30,192 bases of DNA, taken from contig BFEA01000092.1 in assembly GCA_003427395.1 (NCBI GenBank), positions 1,068,024 through 1,098,215 of the forward strand. Direction: 5' to 3'. This document shows, piece after piece, positions 22,001-30,155 of this stretch. Made by a program: the position numbers and the translations under genes. The notes beneath the pieces were generated by a model that made no database searches, was not told the DNA's origin, and saw nothing but the letters and a program-made list of their open reading frames with translations. Source of the DNA: Chara braunii (taxonomy: Eukaryota > Streptophyta > Charophyceae > Charales > Characeae). The stretch's first letter is position 1. Each line of letters begins with the position of its first letter.

Positions 22001-25000
22001 TCCTTTGCCTATGCTGTGAGTGATGGCAAAGAGCTCAGCAGATCAGAGGGATGGGAAATACTTGTCTACAGGGATAATATCCCACCTGAGGCATTTTCAA
22101 AGACTGTCACCACTATGGAGGACACACCGTTGGACATCAGCCTCGATGGAATAGATCCAGAGGGCGGATCATTATACGCAGAGATTTTGGCTGGGCCAGT
22201 GCATGGCATTCTGACACCCAACCTCACTATCTTTGCAAGCCAAGACAGCGTGAATGGCTCTGTCCATGTCAGCTATGTACCCAACCCTGATTTCAATGGT
22301 CCTGACGTTTTCCAGTTTGTGTTGATCGACCGGCTAGAATCCAGCTCAAATGTGGCCAGCATTTTCATCACTGTGACACCGGTTGACGACCCCCCACAGG
22401 TGACGATGCCGGGGAGCCTGGAGATGTACAATCCGTATGAAAGGTTGCGAGATGTGGCAGTTATGGATGTAGATGAACTGGACGAGGACAATGATCCATC
22501 CAACATAGCTGTCTTAACAGTGACATTGACTGCCAGGAAAGGTGTCCTCGTGTACGAGTCCATGGAAACAGAGTTTGGCAGGCAAACGTCCTACGTTACA
22601 TGGGAAAAGATGAAGTCAGCCATTAAGAGGCCCAACATGACACTCTCCGGTACTGCACGTGAGGTCAGGGAGATGATGGACATGGTATACTATTACAACC
22701 TTGACCTTGTCACTGGAGGTGCTGGAAATGACACAGTAGCAATCCAGGTCAGTGATGCTGGGAGCCGCTCTGGACCTGGCGGTCCCCATTTTACCACGAA
22801 GCGGATGAAGGTATTTGTCGTCGAAACACCCTTCCGGTCTGTTCGCTTTAGCGATGATGGCCATGAGATCTATGTAGAGTACAAGGAGGCCACAGACCGG
22901 GCAGGCATGCCAGTCGGCATACCGAGAGGATGTAGACCCTTGCTGCGCCGCCGGACTGTTGATGTTCTTGGGGATAACGCAACTTGTGAGTGGCTTGACT
23001 CTAGCACTTACGTCATCAGCCTGGGTCCGTTCCCAATCATCGAACCAGAATGGTACCTGCTCTCCACTGGTAAGAGAGTCGCGTTTGAACACTCGAGAGA
23101 AATTGTGCCATCTTCTCATCACATGATTGGCCCTCCAATGACACCTTTACGACCAGAAGCACAGGTGTTCGGCCCCACTCGGGTCGGACCGTGTGATGGA
23201 CTGACACTGGAGGCCCTGGGATCTGCTGGGCATGCTGGTCGGCTCATGCAGTTCAAATGGGGTTACGTCGGCTCATCTCTGTGGCTGAGGTCCATGGCAA
23301 AAGCAGCCAAAGCACCTCGCATAGTTCTCCGCCCACGTGACGTGAAAGCCACAGGCTCCTACACCTTCACACTACAGGTCCGTAACTTCCTACGCATGAG
23401 GAGTACACCTGTGAGATTTACCTTCAAAAGGATGGAGGACGAAATGCCAATTGTCTACATTGATGGCGGGGCACATATCACAACCTTTCCAGCCGCCCCC
23501 GTGCGCCTCCGTGCTATTGCTAAACCGGCATCTGTTTGTGAAACACTGAACCACAAGAGAAGTTCCAGAATCCAATCTGAACATCCTTCTCCTCCACCAC
23601 CACCAGCTCCTACCAGTGAATGGGAGGATGGAGCAGCGGGTGGGAAGAGCCAGCAGCTAACTTACTCTTGGTCACAAGTTAGAGGTCCTAGGGTCGCCTT
23701 AGCAGCGTTGTCTTTGCCCACAGGCCTGCACAAGGCGGTCCTGATGTTGCCCCCCTACACTCTATCCTCAGCATTGGAGCCATATGTTTTCCGAGTCGTT
23801 GTGGTTGATCCGACACGCCCTTGGTTGCGCGGTTCGGCAACCGTCCACATTGCTGTCCCATCAAGGCCACTGTACGCTGTGCTTGATGGTGGCTCGCGGG
23901 TCATCAACGGTCGCAGGGCATTTGATCTAAATGCCAGCAACTCGCAAGATCCAGATAGCAACCAAAGTAAGCTTGTGTATTCTTGGAGCTGCACCATGAG
24001 GGCAGCCATGATCAAAGCGTACCCATCCTCCTCCTCCTCCTCCAATGAGAGCAGGCCATGCATGCCCAGGACGGGGAGAACACTCAACTTCCCTGGACCT
24101 CGAAGCAGCTCCTGGCGAATAGCAGCAGGTGTACTTCCTGTGGCACTCTTCACCTTCACTGTGACCATTAGCGTGGATGATGAGCAAGACAGTCGCACCA
24201 GCCAAGCATCGGTCAACATCAAGATTGTGAATGAAGATGCACCGCTGGTAATGTTTGAGCCCCCTTCACTGACCTCACGGCCGCAACCACCAAAGGTCAA
24301 TCCAGCACAACGTCTTCTGATATCAGCCAAGGGCTTCAGCGTCGCTGGCCGAAAGGTCGTTTATTTCTGGGCCATTCGGCCACAAGGTGGGCGGGGAGTA
24401 GGAGTGGAAGCAGCAGGTCTGGGATGGGAGTTACACAAGGGATTAGCAGAGACAGATCAGAATTCATTCACCTGGGACTCTGTGCAGTTGGATGCTCCTG
24501 ACATGTGTCAGGACATCCAGCTGCCAGAGTGCCTGCAGACGCCCCGTCGAACACCTGATTTGTCCAACCCAGCCGTTTGCCCCACAGGGCCTTCAGGCCG
24601 GCATCTCCTCCTGAGAGAAGGGGCGCTGGCTGCTGGGCGGTATGTTCTCTACTTCCGGGCCACCAGTCTGGACACTGGCATCAGTGCGACTGCAGCCATG
24701 CCTTTGGTTGTTGATAGCTTCCCCCGTGGTACTCTTCCCCTAGTTGTTCCTCGCCATGGGATAGAGCTGACCACAGTGTTCGGCGTCACCATATCACGAT
24801 GGAAAGATGATGATGGTCCATTGCTCTATGAGTTTGGCTTCATGGAGGATGGTGAGTTTGCCTCCTTGAGTGGACTGTACTCATCGCGTGTCAAGTACAT
24901 GTTCCTCCCTCCAGGCAACCGTAAGGTCGCGGTGCGTGCGTATGATGCCTGGATGGCAGCTGGCACATCTGGTGCGAGGGTGGATGTGGCCTTACTGTCC

Positions 25001-26530
25001 ACAATTGGCCACAGTGCTGTGGAAGTGCAGTCCAGGGTGACAGATCTTATTCACAAGGGGCCTTCTCTACTTTGGGATGGAAACATGGACGAGTCCCTTG
25101 CCCTTGCTGCCTTGGCCTCTGCGTCACTCAATGAGGCCACCTGCAATGACTTGTCAACAAATGACCCATCCGCATGCCTGGATGCTGACTTGGACGTGGC
25201 AGCTGCTGTGCACAACCGAGAATGGGCAATCAACCTCGCTATGCGCTCTGGCGACCACGGGGCTGCCATTCCTTCTGTGGTAAAGACAATCAGGTGGTTG
25301 ACCAAGGTTGGTGCAGAGTTGAGTGAGGATGCCATGGATAGCACCACAGCCTTTGTCGTCAACAAGGTACGGTCGGCACTGGAGTTGTCCAACCTTGATG
25401 GCTTCACCTTTGAACTGGGTGCCGACTTCCTCCATGTGGTAAGCAATCTCCTTCTGGCTGGAGTCCTGGGATACCAGAACTCTACTCTCCTGGAAAGAGA
25501 TGTTGCCCGCACCTTGACAGCTCTGATACCAGACATCTCACTAGCCGTGATAAAGTCTCGAGCTGGCATTGCGCCCGGTGTGGTAGAGGAGAACCCTCCA
25601 GGTGGCACCAGAGTTTTCCTTGCTAAGTGGTTCAAGAATGAACTGCAGGAACTGCCCAAGGAGGCTCAGAACCTGGGGGAATTCACCCTACCCCCCTCTA
25701 TTGTCGCATATGTCAACCCAGAGGATCTCTATGATGCCGATTCTGTTGCATTCACGTATAACTCCTTTTCACCCGGCTTGAACCCTTTCCAGTTTGCAGC
25801 ATCAGAATCTGCATCTTCGCGTGTTGTTGGCTTCCAGATGTTCTCCTCCCTCACTCCCATGGGAGCGAACTTGGCTACGAACAATACCTACCAGCCTCAG
25901 CCGCCCTCTCCATCTCAATCTCATGGCCCGACAAGTTTCCGACCAGCCAGGCTACTGAGGCTCATAGACAACAGCCCAATTCAGCTCAGGGTACAGAGAT
26001 TGACCAACCGCCCTTCTGCCCTAACTCCTTACTGCCTCTACTTTCAGCGTGCTGCTGACAAGTGGACAGCACAGGGAGTGTATACGGACACCTCGAGCGA
26101 TGCTGGCACGGCTGGAGCTGTAGTCCTGTGTACAACAACCCGTCTTGCCGACCATGCACTGTTTGATCTCCCTCGTGGACCTCCTGGACCCCCTGCTCCA
26201 CCATCCCGTGCCCCTCCCAGTCTGGAGGAGGAACGCCGGAGGGCTGCTGCAGACAGGAGAAAGACGAGGTTCATCATTGCCTTCTCTGTTGTGGGTGCCA
26301 GTTTCTTGCTTCTGCTCTGCTGCACTGCTCTGCTATACCGTCGCCGTCGCAAATCACAGGTGTTGCTCCTTTCTAAGGCCAAGAAAGAACAAGAACAGCT
26401 TGAACAACGACTCAGGGACAGCGGTCCAACCCCAGAGCCCACTGCTGCCTCCTTGCCAAATAAGGCCGTCCGCACATCTGCCATGCTTGAAGCGGAAGAC
26501 AATCCTTCGGCATTGTCAGCACCCAGATAA
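3115..26530 (+). CDS. Giant LamG/cadherin-like/REJ single-pass membrane protein (5' partial)
   Basis: This is one uninterrupted frame ending at TAA 26528-26530. Residue numbers count from a nominal codon 1 at 3086, giving 7,814. Domains in order are: an N-terminal beta-rich region (about 20-200); a cadherin-like repeat (208-315); twelve LamG/ConA-like domains between 323 and 6155, interspersed with about 21 further cadherin/CSPG-like repeats up to 6582; a REJ/PKD block (6583-7305); a helical GAIN-like segment (about 7307-7640); a degenerate GPS motif (7650-7693); a Pro-rich stalk; a transmembrane helix (7729-7751); and a 63-residue basic cytoplasmic tail. Many N-x-S/T sites fit an extracellular glycoprotein. 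The inferred role is adhesion, recognition or surface coat; no enzymatic motif was seen. The N-terminal signal peptide is missing and probably lies on an upstream exon. In-frame stop-free introns inside the frame cannot be excluded without transcript data. Recognition of domain families is by eye; the exact homologue is unknown to me. Confidence 0.9.
5549..5683 (+). repeat. Ser-rich low-complexity insertion in LamG domain 2
   Basis: The DNA is a degenerate TCN/CAT-type pyrimidine-rich run, and residues 822-866 are mostly Ser with some Pro, Leu and Arg. It is inserted between the LGTLEDYL opening strand and the VECWF strand of a LamG domain, where the other copies have only a short loop. The frame is kept. 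It probably arose by in-frame microsatellite expansion and would be a disordered, possibly O-glycosylated loop. Confidence 0.8.
19403..20170 (+). other. Long charged insertion in LamG domain 11
   Basis: Residues about 5440-5695 interrupt LamG 11 between its IEFWLKP strand and its QWHHIAAVFD strand. The insertion has Lys/Arg-rich stretches (HKKKG, NKKKVERAPRR), an acidic run (VEEEEDEEDHEE, from about 5633) and an R-A-R-R motif at 5648-5651 just after the acidic run. R-x-(K/R)-R is the furin-type proprotein convertase consensus, so processing here is conceivable but unproven. The frame stays open throughout and there is no obvious in-frame intron, though one could be present. Confidence 0.65.
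22832..25003 (+). other. REJ/PKD block
   Basis: Residues 6583-7305. The block opens with RSVRFSDDGHEIYVEY and an ATCEWLDSSTYVISLG segment. A typical REJ core follows, with PTRVGPCDGLTLEA near 6697-6710 and MQFKWGY. A PKD-like module lies at about 6934-7050 (AFDLNASNSQDPDSN, LVYSWSC, FTFTVTISVDDEQD). A late module has LLYEFGF and VKYMFLPPGNRKVAVRAYD. These patterns match the REJ region of polycystin-1 and sea-urchin sperm receptors for egg jelly, which mediate adhesion or ligand sensing. Poly-Pro (near 23590) and poly-Ser (near 24028) loops are insertions. Confidence 0.75.
25004..26269 (+). other. GAIN-like segment, degenerate GPS motif and Pro-rich stalk
   Basis: Residues about 7307-7500 are predominantly helical in character (ALAALASASLNEA, TAFVVNKVRSALELS), followed by beta-type sequence, as expected of a GAIN domain. 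At 7650-7693 lies a GPS-like motif: PYCLYFQRAADKWTAQGVY, then LCTTTRLADHALF. Only two of the usual four cysteines (C7650, C7682) remain, and the autoproteolysis triplet HL(S/T) is replaced by R-L-A (7686-7688). Self-cleavage is therefore unlikely. A Pro-rich then charged stalk (7697-7727) leads to the membrane helix. Confidence 0.6.
26270..26527 (+). other. Transmembrane helix and short basic cytoplasmic tail
   Basis: Residues 7729-7751 (FIIAFSVVGASFLLLLCC and five more) form a strong hydrophobic helix, followed by RRRRK as a stop-transfer signal. The 63-residue tail has a possible short coiled coil (KKEQEQLEQRL) and then a Pro/Ser/Ala-rich end. No kinase, channel or PLAT domain follows, so the protein ends after a single pass, unlike polycystin-1. 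Confidence 0.85.
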
Positions 26531-27055
26531 CCAAACAAACCGACTTGTCATCTTCACACCAAACCTCCACCGCCAAGCAGCCTTTCTAGCTGCTTGATCC
26601 TTTCCTTGCTTCGTCAGGCTCGCTGGCCTATTCGCCTGCGGAGGTGAGGAGAGGCCCAGAAGAACTATTCCACCACGAGCCTCCGACGTCAGTTCTGGCA
26701 GAACAAGGGTATGAAAAGCCATCTCCTCAGGGGGATGCCCGTGTTGATGATCTGCTACCTTGGACAATGATCGGTCAGGTAAGGCCCATGCATGAGGATT
26801 CATCTGAAAGCACGGAGTGCAGTTAGGGGGCAGGGAGCGTCCGGATTAGATTTGAGAGGGGGAGCTGAAAAGGGAGACAGGACCTGACAGGTTAGCACAG
26901 TTCTCATGGTCCAAACAAGACCCTGGCTTGGGTTCAAGGACCTTGTGCCCTGAGGAAGGGTGATAAAAACCTCAAAGCATCTGGTCAAGGCGAATTGTAT
27001 ATTGCACAGTCTTTACTCATGTGTCAGGGTGTCGAGTTTGGTGATATTTGCCAGG
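26531..27055 (+). other. Probable 3' UTR with consensus splice-donor sequences
   Basis: No reading frame of interest follows the stop. A perfect consensus donor, CAG|GTAAGG, has its GT at 26779-26780. A weaker one (GAG|GTGAGG) lies near 26643. They may mark a 3' UTR intron or chance matches. A pyrimidine-rich acceptor-like sequence (CTCTTTTCTCTCTAG) ends at 27766, and an AATAAA hexamer occurs at 27597-27602. The true polyadenylation site is not determinable from sequence. Confidence 0.35.
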
Positions 27056-27264
27056 TCCAAGGAAGGTTGGCTATGGCGTCTTTCAGCTCCAAGGAAGGTT
27101 GGTTATGGTGTCTTTCAGCTCCAAGGAAGGTTGGCTATGGTGTCTTTCAGCTCCAAGGAAGGTTGGCTATGGCATCTTTCAGCTCCAAGGAAGGTTGGCT
27201 ATGGATGTCTTTCAGCTCCAAGGAAGGTTGGCTATGGTGCCTTTCAGCTCCAAGGAAGTTGGCT
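27056..27264. repeat. 32-bp minisatellite, about 6.5 copies
   Basis: Units begin at 27056, 27088, 27120, 27152, 27184, 27217 and 27249 (the last partial). The unit is TCCAAGGAAGGTTGGCTATG followed by G, two to four variable bases and CTTTCAGC. One unit is 33 bp. Because 32 is not a multiple of three, the open frames here (all three + frames) are by-products of the repeat, not genes. Confidence 0.95.
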
Positions 27265-28610
27265 GGGATCTTGTTCCTATCGAAATATTGACAGAAGTCC
27301 CAATCCATTAGCTGTGTCCAGGTTCCACACCGCCAGCCTCTCTGGGTTCAGTGCTTAAAACAATCATGTGGTTGTTGCACACTCGATAGAAGAGGTCTAG
27401 CGGTTGCTCGAAGCTTCATCCATAATCTGTGCACTTGATTTGTGCTTCTGGAGGCAGGAGTAGCTGCATCCACAATCTGCAGACTTGATATGCGCTTCTC
27501 CGAGGCAGTAGTGCATAGAATAATGTCCTGAGACTGGTTCTGGCACTGGCTACGGCTCGGCTTTGACTGTGGGTGAGCCTCTGGCCGTAGTGATATAATA
27601 AACTCCCTTCATGAGCCGGTAAGATTCCGGCAACTGAGGAGAGCAGTGCCCACTGAGGTGATGATTGAGTACACCACCCACCAAGCTCTCTACTTGGCTC
27701 TTTCGTCTCGTTTGGTTTGCTCTTTTGATTTGCCTGGAGCATCAGTGCCACCTCTTTTCTCTCTAGATCTCGTCTTTGGATCTCCCTCGCCTCTGTCGTC
27801 CTGTCTGTGTTTCCACATCGATCGGGTTCAATAACATCACGTATCGCCAATCTCTCAAGTCATACAACCGCAACTCCTCATGTGTCCTTACATGGGTCTG
27901 ATATCGAGTAAGCAGGTCCCCCTTCCTAAACTTTCATCAGGCAGATCTGTCCCGACGCCTTTCCCGCTTGCCATCTGCTGGTTCTGCTATTGCTACTCCT
28001 GCAGGGCTTCCCTGTAATGGAGGAACCTAGAAGACAGTGTTCATGGATTTTATGGCCTGCTGTTCTTTGGGTTCAGCTCCACCACCGCGATCCGTAGGTA
28101 AGGAATGAGGGGCGTGCAGAAAATAGCACGGCTTCCTAACTAGGCTTACTATGTGTCCCGGCCACACTTGTGCCCTTTCCCAGCATCTAACTTGCAAACA
28201 TTAAGCACATGCCTCCATCTTTGCTGCCTTCCCCCGTGTTGTAAACACCCGTACCTATCTGTCCGAACAATATGCAGTTTTTTGGACACATGCATGTGAC
28301 CAGTAGAATAACTGTGCCACTTTTACTCATATGCTGAGCACACTCGTTGTTGTCTGTTTCTTTCACGCGCCAACAGAACCTTCGTCTTCTGTTTATTTCA
28401 CACGCTAACAGAACCTTCTGGTTCATTCAACATCCTTACTACGCCTCTCCTCCTCTTTTTCTCTCATCTACGAGGTCTGTAGTGTGAAATGAAAGAGGTC
28501 TCACCTCCCTGCCCCCCTAGGCCTGCTTTTTCCATGCAAAGATTCCTGTTTTGACCTATTATTATCAGGAGATTCAGGTGCTCTGGCGTCGATCGTGATG
28601 CTCAATTGCG
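27265..28610. other. Intergenic stretch with small repeats and a doubtful gag-like frame
   Basis: A minus-strand frame at 27416-27850 (144 codons) starts MAIRDVIEPDRCGNTD and has a charged helical segment (REIQRRDLERKEVALML) vaguely like retroelement gag sequence. No zinc knuckle, protease or polymerase is present, so it is at best a fragment. Its end comprises a 50-bp imperfect tandem repeat (27413-27462 and 27463-27514). Another imperfect pair of 31-bp repeats lies at 28353-28383 and 28388-28418. Nothing else recognisable. Confidence 0.4.
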
Positions 28611-28613
28611 GCA

Positions 28614-28676
28614 TATTGGCTATTGGCTATTGGCTATTGGCTATTGGCTATTGGCTATTGGCTATTGGCTATTGGC
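28614..28676. repeat. (TATTGGC)9 tandem array
   Basis: Nine exact head-to-tail copies of the 7-mer TATTGGC occupy 63 bp. Each copy contains ATTGG, the complement of a CCAAT box. No open frame is associated. Perfect identity of all copies implies recent expansion. Confidence 0.98.
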
Positions 28677-28837
28677 TCTGATCTCGTATGCTGTTTGACT
28701 GGCAGATGGAAACAACTAACAGGTAAGAAATGAGAAATTGTTGGCAGCTAAGATACTTTCTCCACTTTCACGTAGGTTTGTACCACAAGTTTAGTTGGAA
28801 CTTGGTAGGTCAATGTTGATGCAAACTTCCTGGAGAC

Positions 28838-28904
28838 AAGTTCGAGCTTCGCGGCGAGTTTGAGCTTTGATATGAGTTCGACCTCTGAGATGAGTTTCGG
28901 ATCC
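28838..28904. repeat. 18-bp imperfect tandem repeat
   Basis: Units of 18 bp related to GAGTTTGAGCTTTGATAT start at 28838, 28856, 28874 and 28892 (the last partial). On the minus strand they give a hexapeptide-like repeat within a 74-codon frame (28791-29015), with no further sign of coding. Confidence 0.6.
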
Positions 28905-29126
28905 AGGGAATGCTGAAGATTCACTCCCAGCTGGACGATTTTTTTTCGTTCCAGAAATATGCGATGGTTTTGGTGCTCTTTTCTTACAATAATGAGCGTG
29001 GTGTGTCAGCCGCATGGGTCCCAGCTCTGGCTACCAGAAACAAGGAAAAAACCGTTGTTCTCTGCAAGAAATGAGTGGAATGCAAGGCTGGACTTCAGGA
29101 GGAGACACCAAATCGAAATGGAATGG

Positions 29127-29251
29127 CTTGGAACTTGGAACTGCATGGGACTGTCCCGGAACTTGGAACTTGGAACTTGGAACTGCATGGGACTGTCCCG
29201 GAACTTGGAACTTGGAAATAAGAAATTGGAACTGCATGGGATTGTCCCGGA
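29127..29251. repeat. Composite GAACTTG repeat with conserved 24-bp block
   Basis: Three near-identical blocks starting GGAACTGCATGGGA and ending TGTCCCGGA lie at 29137-29160, 29179-29202 and 29228-29251. They are separated by runs of the 7-mer GAACTTG. Block spacing is 42 and then 49 bp, both multiples of seven. Each of the first two blocks includes GGGAC-T-GTCCC, a small perfect inverted repeat; the third has GGGAT at this place. Confidence 0.9.
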
Positions 29252-29700
29252 ACTGACCAGAATGGAAGGTAAGCCATCCTTCTTGAGGGCCTGGAGGGGC
29301 AAGTTGAACAGAGCAGATGGGCGAGGAAAAGAGGCTAAAATTCGCTAAATCGAATTGGAACGGAATCGAGCAGAGAACAATAGTATACGGAACGGGGCGG
29401 TATAGGATCGAATCAGGGAACGAAACCTAATTCATCAAATGAGGAGGACTGCACCCAGGTTGTGGATGCCCTATATGGCCCTGTAGGATGTGTATGATCC
29501 TGCCCGGCATGATTCCATGAGCTAGGAATGAGGACCCTCGAACTCAGTGAAGAACAGGGGCAGAGGCCGCAGAACATGGCGCACAAGTTGAAGACCAGGT
29601 TTGCATCAAGATCTGACAACATGTTTATCTGACACTGACGGACATCTTCAGTCCGTTGGCAGTGTGGAAATCCAGAAGCGGATTACAAAGTTATCGTCAA
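29252..29700. other. Unique intergenic sequence
   Basis: I see no gene, RNA or repeat structure that can be supported in this stretch. Confidence 0.5.
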
Positions 29701-30105
29701 GTAGTGCAGCTGCATTGCCCCTGCCCGTACCCACTTTGAGCCCAGGCCAGAGGGTCTCCTCTGATGCCTAAAATTGCCCTCTTTCCACAAACAAACGAGC
29801 TGCGGAGGATTTGCTTTCGGTCATCCTATCCGTCTTGGCGGGACAGAAGACAGAGGGAAGGGCTGGTTGACGGATGGGCGATGCCCAAAAACTTTGGAGC
29901 GTTGAGCAGTGTAGCTGCATCGCCCCCGCCGCTACTCACTTTGTGCCCAGGCCAGGGGGCCTGCTCCAATGCCTGCCTTAACTTGCCCTCTTTCCACAAA
30001 CAAACAAGCTGTGGAGGATTGCTTTCGGTTGTCCTATCCGTCTTGGCTGGACAGAAGGAGGGAAGGGCTGGTTGACTGATGGCCAATGCCCAAAAACTTC
30101 GGGGC
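29701..30105. repeat. Tandem duplication, unit about 205 bp
   Basis: Two diverged copies lie head to tail at about 29701-29905 and 29906-30105. Shared landmarks include GCAGCTGCAT/GTAGCTGCAT, ACTTTG..CCCAGGCCAG, GCCCTCTTTCCACAAACAAA, TCCTATCCGTCTTGGC and GGAAGGGCTGGTTGAC. Small indels and substitutions separate them. Short frames on both strands lie across the copies but have no coding signature. Confidence 0.9.
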
Positions 30106-30153
30106 TAAATGGACGTACTCGCCGGACAGGATGGAAGGTATGCAATAAGAACC

Positions 30154-30155
<2 letters not shown>

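Larger units (their letters stand above)
3707..22831 (+). other. About 22 cadherin/CSPG-like repeats between LamG domains
   Basis: Repeats of about 100-130 residues, usually in pairs, fill the gaps between LamG domains: for example 562-670 with 671-785, 1067-1290 with 1295-1413, 2118-2245 with 2246-2350, 4649-4768 with 4769-4898, 5180-5291 with 5292-5404, and a triplet at 6211-6582. The signature is an acidic D-x-(D/E) turn, I(S/T)TLPxxG(L/S)L(Y/F)QV, then FxYxxxDGxxxSxEAxVxIxV and often a terminal VNDPP or DDPP. This matches the cadherin-like / CSPG / tandem-95 type of beta-sandwich repeat, in which the acidic turns commonly bind calcium between domains. Family assignment is by motif only. 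Confidence 0.75.

Noticed and set aside
23755-24330. 191-codon minus-strand frame opposite the REJ block
   Set aside because: Antisense shadow with low-complexity Glu and Gly runs derived from the poly-Ser and related codons on the + strand.
25051-25659. 202-codon minus-strand frame opposite the GAIN-like segment
   Set aside because: Ser/Ala/Arg-rich shadow with no recognisable domain; the sense frame is clearly the coding one.
26960-27358. Overlapping plus-strand frames with repeated GRLAM or KEGWLW peptides
   Set aside because: They are translations of the 32-bp minisatellite in its three frames.
28614-28676. CRISPR array or telomeric repeat
   Set aside because: The 7-mer units are contiguous with no spacers, and TATTGGC is not a known telomere repeat such as TTTAGGG.
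29006-29302. Frames rich in SKFQVPGQSHAVP or WNLELGTAWDCPGT on both strands
   Set aside because: Products of the GAACTTG composite repeat, with no independent coding signal.
29826-30086. Short frames on both strands in the 205-bp duplication
   Set aside because: They follow the duplicated non-coding unit, shift frame between copies and have no domain.
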